Shown one piece after another: positions 1-7,694 of a DNA stretch of 40,627 nt. This DNA comes from Lampropedia hyalina DSM 16112. GTDB taxonomy: Bacteria; Pseudomonadota; Gammaproteobacteria; Burkholderiales; Burkholderiaceae_C. The first letter of the stretch is position 1. Each line of letters starts with the position of its first letter. The position numbers were made by a program, and so were the translations under genes. The stretch is from NCBI RefSeq assembly GCF_900129055.1, contig NZ_FQUZ01000009.1, forward strand, positions 1 through 40,627. Direction: 5' to 3'. The notes under the pieces were generated by a model, which saw only the letters and a program-made list of their open reading frames with translations, was not told the DNA's origin and did no database searches.

Positions 1-252
1 GTGCGGCAACTGGAATACAAGGCCCACTGGTATGGCCGTGAACTGGTAGGAATCGACCAGTGGTATCCCTCGTCAAAGCGTTGCTCGGACTGCGGATACA
101 CCATGCCAAAGATGCCTTTGAATGTGCGGCAGTGGACGTGCCCGGAATGTGGAGAACACCACGACCGGGACGTGAACGCTGCGCGCAACGTACTGGCCGC
201 CGGACTGGCGGTGTCAGCCCGTGGAGAAGCGGTAAGTCCTGTGGCTTTTTGA
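1..252 (+). CDS. tnpB: TnpB RNA-guided endonuclease, C-terminal fragment
   Basis: The 83 visible residues hold the C-terminal zinc ribbon, with CSDC near residue 28 and CPEC near residue 47. These are followed by the RuvC-III motif DRDVNAARN near residue 55, whose aspartate belongs to the nuclease active site. TnpB is the accessory nuclease of IS200/IS605 and IS607 elements. It cuts DNA guided by an RNA made from the element's right end, which helps the transposon persist. The first visible codon is an internal GTG and not a true start; the N-terminal part, including RuvC-I and -II, lies outside the window. Whether the full gene is intact cannot be judged. Confidence 0.9.
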   Translation: MRQLEYKAHWYGRELVGIDQWYPSSKRCSDCGYTMPKMPLNVRQWTCPECGEHHDRDVNAARNVLAAGLAVSARGEAVSPVAF

Positions 253-312
253 GGCATGGGCACGGTTCTGTGAAGCGGGAATCCCCTGTCTTTAGGGAGG
301 GGAGGATGTCAA
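1..312 (+). mobile_element. IS200/IS605-type element, right end (partial)
   Basis: The element enters from the left edge of the window, so only the 3' part of its tnpB gene and the right end are visible. The end is recognised by an imperfect hairpin at 283-302 (CCCCTGTC, loop TTTA, GGGAGGGG) followed by GAGGATGTCAA. That arrangement is typical of the subterminal structure of this family. The stem has two mismatches compared with the perfect CCCTCCC/GGGAGGG form often seen. The boundary is placed at about 312, directly against the 3' end of the secretion ABC gene. These elements normally have no terminal inverted repeats and make no target duplication, so the exact base cannot be fixed from one end. 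Confidence 0.8.
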
Positions 313-332
313 GCTCCCTCCTTGCGTTGCGC
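232..332 (+). ncRNA. putative omega-RNA 3' scaffold and guide
   Basis: In TnpB systems the guide RNA is transcribed across the 3' end of tnpB and the right end, and the first 16-20 bases beyond the element act as the guide. Here the right-end hairpin at 283-302 would form the 3' scaffold. The guide would start about base 313 and lie in the last codons of the type I secretion ABC gene, antisense to it. The RNA is inferred from the element type and the hairpin; its 5' end is arbitrary. Confidence 0.35.
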
Positions 333-2096
333 AAAGTTCATGGCCGTGCCGTAAGGGGGCAAGGGCATTACCCGGCCCGGTGATCGGGGCGGCTCCTGCG
401 CACCGCGTTGCATGCGCTGCATCACCTCGGTCATCGGGCCGAAGTCGGCCTGGGCGCCGGCGTGCAAGATCAGCAGCTTGTCGGCCTGCTTGAGGATGTT
501 GGGTTTGTGCGTGATCAGCACCAGGGTGATGCCAGCGGTCTTCATCCGGCCAATGGCCTCGGCCAGCATGGCGTCACCGGCTTCGTCGAGGTTGGCGTTG
601 GGTTCATCCAGCACCACCAGGCACGGCTCGCCGTACAGCGCACGGGCCAGGCCCACGCGCTGGCGTTGCCCGCCAGACAGGCCCATGCCGTTTTCGCCCA
701 GACGGGTCTGGTAGCCCTCGGGCAATTGCAGAATCAGCTCATGCACCCCGGCCATCTGCGCAGCGGCAATCACCTTGGCTTCATCCACCTCACCGAAGCG
801 GGCAATGTTCTCGGCCACCGTACCTGCGAACAGTTGCACGTCCTGCGGCAGGTAGCCGACCAGCGCGCCCAGGGCTTCGGGCCGCCATTGGTCGAGCGGG
901 GCGCTGTCCAGCCGAACCTTGCCGCGCAGCGGCGGCCAGGCATTGACCAGGCAGCGGGCCAGTGTGGTCTTGCCCGCACCAGATGGGCCAATCACCACCA
1001 GCGCCTCACCGGCGTTCAGCTTGAAGTTGATGCCATGCAGCACCGGCTGGGTCTGGCTGGGCGGGGCGGCCAACAACTGCTCGACCGCCAGGTTGCCTGC
1101 TGGCCGGGGGAAATCCATGCCCTTGGCCAGCGGCGGAAAGTCACCAAGCAACTGACTCAGGCGGCGTTCCGCTTCCTTGACCTGCGTCCATTGCCGCGAT
1201 GCGCCCATGATCTGGTCGATGGGCGCCAGGGCGCGGCCCAGCAGGATGGAGCCGGCAATCATCATGCCCGCCGTCATCTGGTTTTCCAGCACCAACCAGG
1301 CCCCCAGGCCCAAGGCCAGGGACTGCACCGCCATGCGCAGCGCCTTGTTCCAGCCCTGAATCTTCGCCATGCGGGCACTGGCCAGGTTCTGCTCACGCAC
1401 ATAGCCCAGGTGCTGCTCGGCCCAGCGGCGGCGCAGATTCGCCAGCATGCCCATGCCGGCAATCACCTCGGCATTGCGCAGGTTGGCCCCGGCATCACGG
1501 CGGGAATTGATCGCCAGTTCCCCGGCTTTTTTCAGGTGCGGGCGGCTCACCCGCTCATTGAGCCAGGCCACGCCCATCAGTACCACGGTGCCGCCCAGGG
1601 CGAACCAGCCCAGTGCGGGGTGGAAATAGAACATCACCAGCACATACACCGGGAACCAGGGCGCATCGAACAGCGCGAACAATGATTGGCCGGTGGCGAA
1701 CTGGCGCAGTTGCTGCAAATCATCCAGCGGCTGGGCTGCGTTGAGCTTGCCGGTCTTGAGGTTGGCACTGAAAGTCGCGTCGTAGATGCGGGGGGCCAGC
1801 TTGCGGTCAAACCCGGTGCCCAGGCGCAGCACCACCAGCGAACGCACCCACTCCAGCGCGCCCATCAGGGCATACATGCCCAGCAGGATGACGGTGAGCA
1901 TCAGCAAGGTCATTTCGTTGCCGGAGGCCAGTACCCGGTCATACACTTGCAGCATGTACAGCGCCGGGGCCAGCATCAGGATATTGATGACGCCCGAGAA
2001 CACGCCGATATGTACGAAACTGCGTTTGTAGGTCAGCAGAGCACGGGCCAACTCACCGTGCGCACCCTCTGCCGGCCGGGATTTGCCCGCCGTCAT
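309..2096 (-). CDS. hasD: type I secretion system permease/ATPase (HasD/PrtD family)
   Basis: This inner-membrane ABC protein powers type I secretion, taking a substrate with a C-terminal signal through an adaptor and TolC to the outside. About 300 residues of exporter-type membrane domain come first (for example FSGVINILMLAPALYMLQVY). The nucleotide-binding domain follows, with Walker A GPSGAGKTT, signature LSGGQRQR, Walker B CLVVLDEP and the H-loop ITHKP. The length of 595 residues is normal for PrtD/HasD. It lies 245 bp downstream of the HasA-like gene on the same strand. A GTG at 2099 directly precedes the ATG chosen at 2096. The last codon is followed by a TGA made from the TCAA end of the IS element, and an AAGGAGG ribosome-binding sequence lies within the final codons. 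The next gene, expected to be the adaptor HasE, was therefore probably cut off by the insertion. The original C-terminus may have been slightly different. Confidence 0.85.
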   Translation of the reverse strand: MTAGKSRPAEGAHGELARALLTYKRSFVHIGVFSGVINILMLAPALYMLQVYDRVLASGNEMTLLMLTVILLGMYALMGALEWVRSLVVLRLGTGFDRKLAPRIYDATFSANLKTGKLNAAQPLDDLQQLRQFATGQSLFALFDAPWFPVYVLVMFYFHPALGWFALGGTVVLMGVAWLNERVSRPHLKKAGELAINSRRDAGANLRNAEVIAGMGMLANLRRRWAEQHLGYVREQNLASARMAKIQGWNKALRMAVQSLALGLGAWLVLENQMTAGMMIAGSILLGRALAPIDQIMGASRQWTQVKEAERRLSQLLGDFPPLAKGMDFPRPAGNLAVEQLLAAPPSQTQPVLHGINFKLNAGEALVVIGPSGAGKTTLARCLVNAWPPLRGKVRLDSAPLDQWRPEALGALVGYLPQDVQLFAGTVAENIARFGEVDEAKVIAAAQMAGVHELILQLPEGYQTRLGENGMGLSGGQRQRVGLARALYGEPCLVVLDEPNANLDEAGDAMLAEAIGRMKTAGITLVLITHKPNILKQADKLLILHAGAQADFGPMTEVMQRMQRGAQEPPRSPGRVMPLPPYGTAMNFAQRKEGA

Positions 2097-2112
2097 CACA
2101 TCACCAGCCCTT

Positions 2113-2204
2113 TTTACGGAAAAAGAATCCCCCTCCCCATAAAAACGGGGAAAGCCGAAATCTGCCTGCAGCTTGTTTTTGCAGGTGGTTCCGTAAACCG
2201 CTAA
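2113..2204. promoter_or_regulatory. two short copies of the island motif before hasD
   Basis: TTTACGGAAAAA at 2113-2124 (plus) and TTAGCGGTTTACGGAA at 2189-2204 (minus reading) match the core of the 26-bp motif that flanks the AraC-type regulator gene. The second site shares 14 of 15 bases (TAGCGGTTTACGGAA against TAACGGTTTACGGAA). They face each other within the gap ahead of the secretion gene. A role as regulator binding sites is inferred from this recurrence at genes of one island. Confidence 0.4.
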
Positions 2205-2224
2205 AATCGACGGCTTCCGGAAGA

Positions 2225-2254
2225 CGGAGCCTGGCCAAAAAGCACCAGGCTCCG
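2225..2254 (-). terminator. hairpin between hasA and hasD, possible attenuator
   Basis: CGGAGCCTGG at 2225-2234 pairs perfectly with CCAGGCTCCG at 2245-2254 around a 10-base loop. It lies about 90 bases after the hasA-like stop codon. No T-run follows on the minus strand, so it is not a classic intrinsic terminator. In type I secretion operons such hairpins often sit between the abundant substrate gene and the transporter genes, where they protect the upstream mRNA or reduce readthrough. That role is inferred here. Confidence 0.5.
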
Positions 2255-2341
2255 GTACTACCCGGTCAAGTGGTGGATCTTCCCGCTAGAAAATCACCAC
2301 CACTTTTCCGGTCAAACCTCTTGCATTTCTGGAATGGCTGC

Positions 2342-3157
2342 TTACGCGGCCAGCAGGAGGTCGCTTTCGACTTCGGCAGCAGCAGAAGTGATGACACCGC
2401 CGGAGGCGTAGGTGCTAGCCTGGGCGTAGTAGTCGATCGACACATTGGTATCCGACAAAGCATTGTCGATATTCGTCCAAGTGTCTGCGATACCGTTCGC
2501 CGCACCTTCATGCTTCAAGTACTGATCCAGCGCCCATTCGAAGATCGACACGCCTTCAACGTTTTCTTCGAACGCCAGGTTATAAAGCACTGCGGCGTTC
2601 ATGGTGGCCGACCCATAGTACCCAGGCTTCGACATCAGATCCTCGAAGGCCAAACCACCAGCAGTGGTGTCGGTCAACAGGATGGTGTCGTTGCCGTCCG
2701 ATGCACCGAACAGGGTGGCAGCGTAGTCCACCACATAGTTGAAGCCATCGACCACGAGCAGAGGTTGCAGTGGATTGAAGGTCGTTACCGTGTACTGGCC
2801 AGGGGAAGCACCGGTATCACCCAGGGCGTTGGTTCCCAGGTACAGAGTGTTCAACGAACCCTCTGTCTCCATGGAAAGCAAACTGCCTGTTGCAGGCACC
2901 GTATCCCATGAAAAGCCTCCGGTGGATTCCACCAGGAACTTCCCGCCGGAAGTTCCGCCAGACGGCAGGCCTTGGCCAGCGTACCAGTTGAACTCCCAGA
3001 TTGCGTTGCCCACACCGGTGTAGATGGCAGGGCCAACATGCGGATTGCCATTAACATCGATGACCGAGCCGATGTAGGCAGGGTTACCGCCTCCAGCGTT
3101 GATGCCGGTGTTGTTGTAGAGACCTGTCCAGGTATCGATATTGCTTTTAAGCGTCAT
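2342..3157 (-). CDS. HasA-like secreted protein, putative haemophore
   Basis: This 271-residue protein has no N-terminal signal peptide. It is rich in Gly, Asn, Asp, Ser and Thr, low in Lys and Arg, and ends in ESDLLLAA. The end matches the C-terminal type I secretion signal of HasA haemophores (Serratia HasA ends in PLLAA). HasA proteins capture haem outside the cell and hand it to the receptor HasR. The gene lies between a haem-type TonB receptor and a HasD-type exporter, the gene order of has loci. It is longer than classical HasA (about 190-205 residues), and overall similarity is not obvious by eye, so it may be a divergent haemophore or another secreted iron-binding protein. The ATG at 3157 has GGAG seven bases upstream. 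Confidence 0.6.
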   Translation of the reverse strand: MTLKSNIDTWTGLYNNTGINAGGGNPAYIGSVIDVNGNPHVGPAIYTGVGNAIWEFNWYAGQGLPSGGTSGGKFLVESTGGFSWDTVPATGSLLSMETEGSLNTLYLGTNALGDTGASPGQYTVTTFNPLQPLLVVDGFNYVVDYAATLFGASDGNDTILLTDTTAGGLAFEDLMSKPGYYGSATMNAAVLYNLAFEENVEGVSIFEWALDQYLKHEGAANGIADTWTNIDNALSDTNVSIDYYAQASTYASGGVITSAAAEVESDLLLAA

Positions 3158-3234
3158 TTGACTGCTCCAGAAGTTACGTCGGTCGCCACTCCGACAATTG
3201 ATGTCTCACCCCCAATGAGTGAAACGGCAAAACC

Positions 3235-6129
3235 TCAAAATCGGTATTCCATATTGGCGGTAATGGTCCGCCCTGGATAAAAGTTGTAGCCGAACGTGGT
3301 GGGCACACCATCCATCTTGTCCGTCAGATTCGCCACATAGACGCCCATTTTTAGGTTGTCGTTAAAACGATAGTTGAGGAAAAGATCCACCTTCATCATG
3401 CTCGGATACAGGTCGGCAGTAATGAACCCATCGCCATCAGGCAAAGCACTAGAGGAACTATTACTTGGGTGCCCCCTACCTTTATTTTGAGCACTATCAA
3501 CATACCAGTAAGAAGCGCGCTGCTTGCCACGATAGTGTAGGGTTCCGCCTAATTCCAGTCTGCCCTGATAGGGAGTCAAAGCAGCAGTCAGACTGCCACT
3601 GATTGGCTCGATTTGCCCATCCTCTATCCAGTTCCAACCGGAATAACACAGGCGGTCACCTTTGCCGATAGAGGTATAGGTCACATTCCCAGTCAGTGGA
3701 TCTCTTACACTGCTATAGCCCTTATTGCTAGGGTTTTGATGACTGCACATCTTGTTGTTATGGCGCAGAGGCAGGGTGATATTGGTGCGTATATAAAATA
3801 ATGGCTGCTGATAGGCTAAGTTCAGCTCAAATCCTTGGCGAATCACCGGAGCCAAGTTATTTACACTGGCAAAAACACCATTTTGTTCACTTGACGCTTG
3901 ATTCTCATGCCAGATCGGCCCATAGCCGATGTAGTTGCGAATGCGATTCCGATAAAAGCCGACACCTAGATGCAGTGAGTCTTGACTCATTAGCCAAGCA
4001 TTACGCTGGTAGTTCACACCCAGATTGAGTAAAAGATTTTTCTCCGGCTCCAAATGCGGATTTGCCGTAAATCCCTGGCGCAGCCACATGCCGTAAAGAT
4101 ACATTTCGCTACTGGTGGGTGCGCGTTCGCTATACCCCACGCTGGCATAGGTGGTAAACCCTGTGCCAGGCTTGGTGTATTGCAAAGAGAAATGGGCTTG
4201 CTTCAGGTTGAAGCGTTTTTTCTCATCGCGTTCGACCCAAGTATCAGCATTGTTAAATTCGGCATGCTGTTGGTTAGCCAGCGTATCTGCCATAGCATAG
4301 GCGGTGTTGTTATCGTACCCTTGGGAAAGGAAATCACTGTAATAGTGCAGGACACTATACTGTGTTCCTTCTTTACGAATTCCACCTATTTGATAGCGGA
4401 GATCGTAAATATCCATAGACACGCGCTGCCAACCGATACCAGCACTGGCTTGCCACGGACCGTTGCCTTCAGTACTCAATGCCAGCGATATTCCAGTGGT
4501 ATTAGCTCGCGAATCAGGATCCCATTTTTTTCCCTTGTATTCGATACCAAGCCTATCTTCTATATGCTTCCCGTAGGCTTCGTCTTCGCCATAGCTGTCG
4601 ACGTTCTTATTACGGCGAGCCATTTGAAGTTCCGCATCTAAACGCAATGGCCCCAATGTGCCGACATCGAAATGGCTGGCATTACCTAGCTTCAGGCCAA
4701 ACGACTCATTCTCAACAAAATAATGTATTTGCTCGCCTGGCACGACACTGCCTGCCTGAGCTACCCAACGCTGTTTGCGATCCTGAACTTCTCGAAAAAC
4801 TTGCACTTGCGGATTAACCAGATCAGAGAAAGCTGCCTTGTACTTCAAGCTGAGGACCTGACTCTTTAGCTCAGAGCCTACTGACCACGGCTGCCCCCCC
4901 CATAGCGCACCGTTCTCTGTTCCCGGCATGAAGGAGCTGCCGTCTTTTTCTGGGATGTAAATGATGGGCTGCTGATCGGTTTCGTATTTGGCATGATTGG
5001 CTGTGGCAAACAATTCTAGGCTTTGGCTATTGGCATCATCGAAGAAGTGACGCAACCTCACCATCTGGGCATCTGCATCGCGCTGCGTGCCCTTCAACTC
5101 ACCAGACTTGGCTGCCTGTTTTAACCAATCGGCTTTTTCTGGAGTCAACTGGCAGTTTCTGAATCCGTCACGGCCGCCGCCGGTTACACCGACGACACCC
5201 AGATAACTACAATCTCCTACTTTTGGATTCAAATATGTATTTGCCCTGTCGCGAAACTCCAAGTTATTGGCATGGAAGTTTCGCAACATATCTCCCTTGT
5301 CGAAGCTGCTGCCGATGCGATAGGCATCGTTTCGACTATCAGAGGCGCCAACCATCACATCCCATCGCTCGTTGCGCCCACCGAGGAAGAATGATCCGGA
5401 AGGTTTCTCGCCATTACGGTATTTGCTGAATCCGGTTTGCCCACGAATCATCCCGCCGAAGCTTTTCCCTGGGAGCAGAATGTCATCCAAGTCCATGTAC
5501 TTGAAATCAACCGCGCCACCTAGACTCCCGAGAGTGCCGGTGCTGGTACTAACGCCGCGAGTGACATCAATGGAGCTGAGCAGCCCAGGGTCCACAAAGA
5601 TCGAACCAGTTCGGCCAATATCTTTGGTGAAAGCATGAAAGTTTTGGGTCACACCTTCCAGTGATTGCGATACTCGTCCATAACCAACGATGCCTTGGAC
5701 CTTGACGGAAGTTTCAGGAGCGGCATAAAGATTGTTTGCTGAAACACCGGAAATCGAATCGAGTAAGTCTGCCATGTGGCTGGCCCTACGCCGCTCCACA
5801 TCCTCCTTACTCGCCCCGCTGGTGTTGCCTATGGCCTTCTTTTCTTGTTCGGCTGTGCCGACTACCTCCACGGCGTCCAGCGTGTGAGGGGCATCGGCAT
5901 CGGTGATATTCAGAACAGACGGTTCTTCCTGGTCAGGGGAGGGGCGCTGTGCTTCCTGGGCCAATGCTTGCTGGCCCGAGAGCACCAGGGCAATGGCCAG
6001 GCACAAACGGCTGGGGCGCAGATGCAGGCCATCCTGGCGCTGATGGGCCGGCCTGCGTGCCGTTTGCCCCTGTCGTCTGGAGAGGGCTATACCCTCAGTG
6101 CTCCCAGCGTTGTCTCTCCTGAATACCAT
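3235..6129 (-). CDS. TonB-dependent outer-membrane receptor, HasR/haem type
   Basis: This 964-residue protein resembles haem, haemophore and haemoglobin receptors that import ligand across the outer membrane using TonB-ExbBD energy. A signal peptide (LCLAIALVLSGQQALAQ, about residues 41-57) lies behind an unusually long N-terminal extension. A TonB-box-like segment (DAVEVVGTA) and a plug domain (MADLLDSISGVSANN; DVTRG) follow. In the barrel, SERAPTSSEMYLYG and ANPHLEPEKN correspond to the FRAP and NPNL boxes of haem receptors. The C-terminus ends in YRF, as usual for outer-membrane barrels. It is the first gene of the minus-strand set, 77 bp before the hasA-like gene. Base composition is visibly richer in A+T than in flanking genes, suggesting acquisition by transfer. 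Its ligand could instead be a ferric siderophore, given the siderophore-type genes beyond. Confidence 0.82.
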   Translation of the reverse strand: MVFRRDNAGSTEGIALSRRQGQTARRPAHQRQDGLHLRPSRLCLAIALVLSGQQALAQEAQRPSPDQEEPSVLNITDADAPHTLDAVEVVGTAEQEKKAIGNTSGASKEDVERRRASHMADLLDSISGVSANNLYAAPETSVKVQGIVGYGRVSQSLEGVTQNFHAFTKDIGRTGSIFVDPGLLSSIDVTRGVSTSTGTLGSLGGAVDFKYMDLDDILLPGKSFGGMIRGQTGFSKYRNGEKPSGSFFLGGRNERWDVMVGASDSRNDAYRIGSSFDKGDMLRNFHANNLEFRDRANTYLNPKVGDCSYLGVVGVTGGGRDGFRNCQLTPEKADWLKQAAKSGELKGTQRDADAQMVRLRHFFDDANSQSLELFATANHAKYETDQQPIIYIPEKDGSSFMPGTENGALWGGQPWSVGSELKSQVLSLKYKAAFSDLVNPQVQVFREVQDRKQRWVAQAGSVVPGEQIHYFVENESFGLKLGNASHFDVGTLGPLRLDAELQMARRNKNVDSYGEDEAYGKHIEDRLGIEYKGKKWDPDSRANTTGISLALSTEGNGPWQASAGIGWQRVSMDIYDLRYQIGGIRKEGTQYSVLHYYSDFLSQGYDNNTAYAMADTLANQQHAEFNNADTWVERDEKKRFNLKQAHFSLQYTKPGTGFTTYASVGYSERAPTSSEMYLYGMWLRQGFTANPHLEPEKNLLLNLGVNYQRNAWLMSQDSLHLGVGFYRNRIRNYIGYGPIWHENQASSEQNGVFASVNNLAPVIRQGFELNLAYQQPLFYIRTNITLPLRHNNKMCSHQNPSNKGYSSVRDPLTGNVTYTSIGKGDRLCYSGWNWIEDGQIEPISGSLTAALTPYQGRLELGGTLHYRGKQRASYWYVDSAQNKGRGHPSNSSSSALPDGDGFITADLYPSMMKVDLFLNYRFNDNLKMGVYVANLTDKMDGVPTTFGYNFYPGRTITANMEYRF

Positions 6130-6150
6130 CTGAATCTGCCTTTACTACGA

Positions 6151-6179
6151 ATAATATATTGAATGATAGGTATTTACAA
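6151..6179 (-). promoter_or_regulatory. promoter of the receptor operon with Fur-like spacer
   Basis: On the minus strand a -35 TTGTAA (6174-6179) and a -10 TATTAT (6151-6156) are separated by 17 bases, placing transcription start about 15 bases before the receptor ATG. The spacer reads ATACCTATCATTCAATA and contains TATCATT, resembling half of a Fur box. A related GATAGGTA sequence also occurs at about 7584-7591 in the regulator/MFS gap. Iron control is plausible but not shown. Confidence 0.5.
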
Positions 6180-6357
6180 TATTGCGTAAAGCATGCCTAT
6201 CCCCTGGCTGGCCCCTGTTGCCTCCGAGTGCGTTCCTTGCCCCTTGCGGCGCGATGTCCGCTGCGATGGGAAGGAGTGAGCGTCTTTCGATGAAGACTCT
6301 TGTGGAAGGCTGTCGATTACCAGCTATCCCGGATGATTACCAAATTTCGCCAACCGT

Positions 6358-6383
6358 GCTAACGGTTTACGGGAAAAATTTGA
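6358..6383 (+). repeat. 26-bp island motif, copy downstream of the regulator gene
   Basis: This 26-bp sequence contains GCTAACGGTTTACGG followed by an A-run and TTTGA. It differs at one base from the inverted copy at 7526-7551, and the two flank the AraC-type gene. Just before and overlapping it, AACCGT (6353-6358) and ACGGTT (6361-6366) form a small inverted repeat. The 364-bp gap from 6130 to 6493 otherwise holds only the receptor promoter. Confidence 0.6.
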
Positions 6384-6493
6384 CATTTCGGGGTTTTTTG
6401 TTGCAGTACACCATGCGCGGCGGGTAAGTGCTTGCTTCCAGCCACGCCGTGACGCGGCCTGAAGGTGTGTTGTGGCGGTGTGGCTGGCGGGAA

Positions 6494-7507
6494 TTACTGC
6501 AGGCCATCACCCGCCAGTTGGCGTTGCAGCTTGGGGGTGATGCCCAGTGCGCACTGCTTGGGCGAGATGCCGGTGTGGGTGCGGAACAACCGGCTGAAGT
6601 GGCTGAGGTTGGCAAAGCCGCAGCTGATGGCGGTTTCGGTGACGCTGGTGCCGCGTTGCAGCATGGTGATGGCAACGTCGAGTCGGATGCGGGTCAGGCA
6701 GGCATAGACCGAGCAGCCATACATGGCATGAAAGCCCGACTGCAGGCGTTTTTCGTTCAGGCCCACGGCGCGGGCCAGGGTTTGCACGGTCCAGTCCTGG
6801 TCATAGCTCTTCTCCAGAAGCGCGCGAGCGTCGATCAGGTGGGGTCTGTCAGCAGGCACCGGCAGTACAACCTGTTGCGCTGCGAGGTTTTCACGCAGGA
6901 AGCAGGCGATGGCCTCGAACGCCTTGGCGCGCAGGTACAGATCGCGTGAGATGCAGGGACCGGGGTAAGTGCAGCCAAAGCCCAGCAGGTCGCACGCGAT
7001 ACGCTGCAGGCCGCTGGAGGCCGGCATGACACCGAGAAAGGCGTCGATGTGCGATTGATCGCCAGCCACGGTGCAGATGCGGCTGCGCAAGTCGTCCATC
7101 TGCAGGCCGGTCAGGCCAGCCATGGCGGTTTGCGGCATGTGGATGCTGACCATGCGGAAGGCACCTTCAGACTGGCCGTCGAGCACGTCCCAGCCTTTGG
7201 CGTATGAGCCTGTCGCCATCATGATGGCCGATCCCGCCTTGGCATCGAGCACGGCACCATCGTCGAAGGCTGCCTGCATGCGGCCTTCGAGCAGGATGTT
7301 CACGCTGAAGGCCGATGGCCCTTCTGCCTGAAATGCCCATTTGCTGCCTGGGCGGCCATTGATGCAGCTGATGCACAACCCTTCGCAGGGTTGATACATG
7401 TGAACCGCGTGCCTCCAATCTTCGTGTACGTGGTCCAGCCCTTCTTCTGGCAGTTTGCCTGGATCAAGGGCTGGTTGGCCGGACACTATCTCTGCGTTCC
7501 CCGCCAT
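6494..7507 (-). CDS. AraC-family transcriptional regulator, PchR-like
   Basis: The protein has 337 residues. The N-terminal two thirds form a ligand-sensing region with CINGRPGSKWAF and FSVNILLEGRMQAAF. The C-terminal 100 residues hold the double helix-turn-helix of AraC proteins (WTVQTLARAVGLNEKRLQ, then GFANLSHFSRLFRTHTGISP). The wording of both parts resembles PchR/YbtA regulators, which bind their ferric siderophore and switch on uptake genes. It stands between the receptor operon and the divergent MFS/ABC genes, as expected of a local activator. The ATG at 7507 has AGGAAA about seven bases upstream. A 26-bp motif lies just ahead of it, so self-regulation is likely. The ligand (siderophore or haem) cannot be read from sequence. 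Confidence 0.82.
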   Translation of the reverse strand: MAGNAEIVSGQPALDPGKLPEEGLDHVHEDWRHAVHMYQPCEGLCISCINGRPGSKWAFQAEGPSAFSVNILLEGRMQAAFDDGAVLDAKAGSAIMMATGSYAKGWDVLDGQSEGAFRMVSIHMPQTAMAGLTGLQMDDLRSRICTVAGDQSHIDAFLGVMPASSGLQRIACDLLGFGCTYPGPCISRDLYLRAKAFEAIACFLRENLAAQQVVLPVPADRPHLIDARALLEKSYDQDWTVQTLARAVGLNEKRLQSGFHAMYGCSVYACLTRIRLDVAITMLQRGTSVTETAISCGFANLSHFSRLFRTHTGISPKQCALGITPKLQRQLAGDGLQ

Positions 7508-7525
7508 AAAAATTTCCTGAAAACA

Positions 7526-7551
7526 TCAAATTTTTTCCGTAAACCGTTAGC
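7526..7551 (-). promoter_or_regulatory. 26-bp island motif upstream of the regulator gene
   Basis: Read on the minus strand this is GCTAACGGTTTACGG followed by AAAAAATTTGA, ending 19 bases before the regulator ATG. It repeats the site at 6358-6383 with one mismatch. The sequence just upstream on the same strand, CGCCA...TGGCG (7551-7569), forms a small inverted repeat. Its position suits an operator controlling this gene and perhaps the divergent MFS gene at 7695. Confidence 0.5.
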
Positions 7552-7694
7552 GCCATTTTTCAGTTGGCGTAATGATGCTCGATATCACTATTACCTATCT
7601 TATCGCTAAATATACAAGATAGACATTGGCAATTGTGATTTACCCGCATCTAGCCCATGACAAAAGCCTTAATCAGGCCACGGACTTTTTCAGT

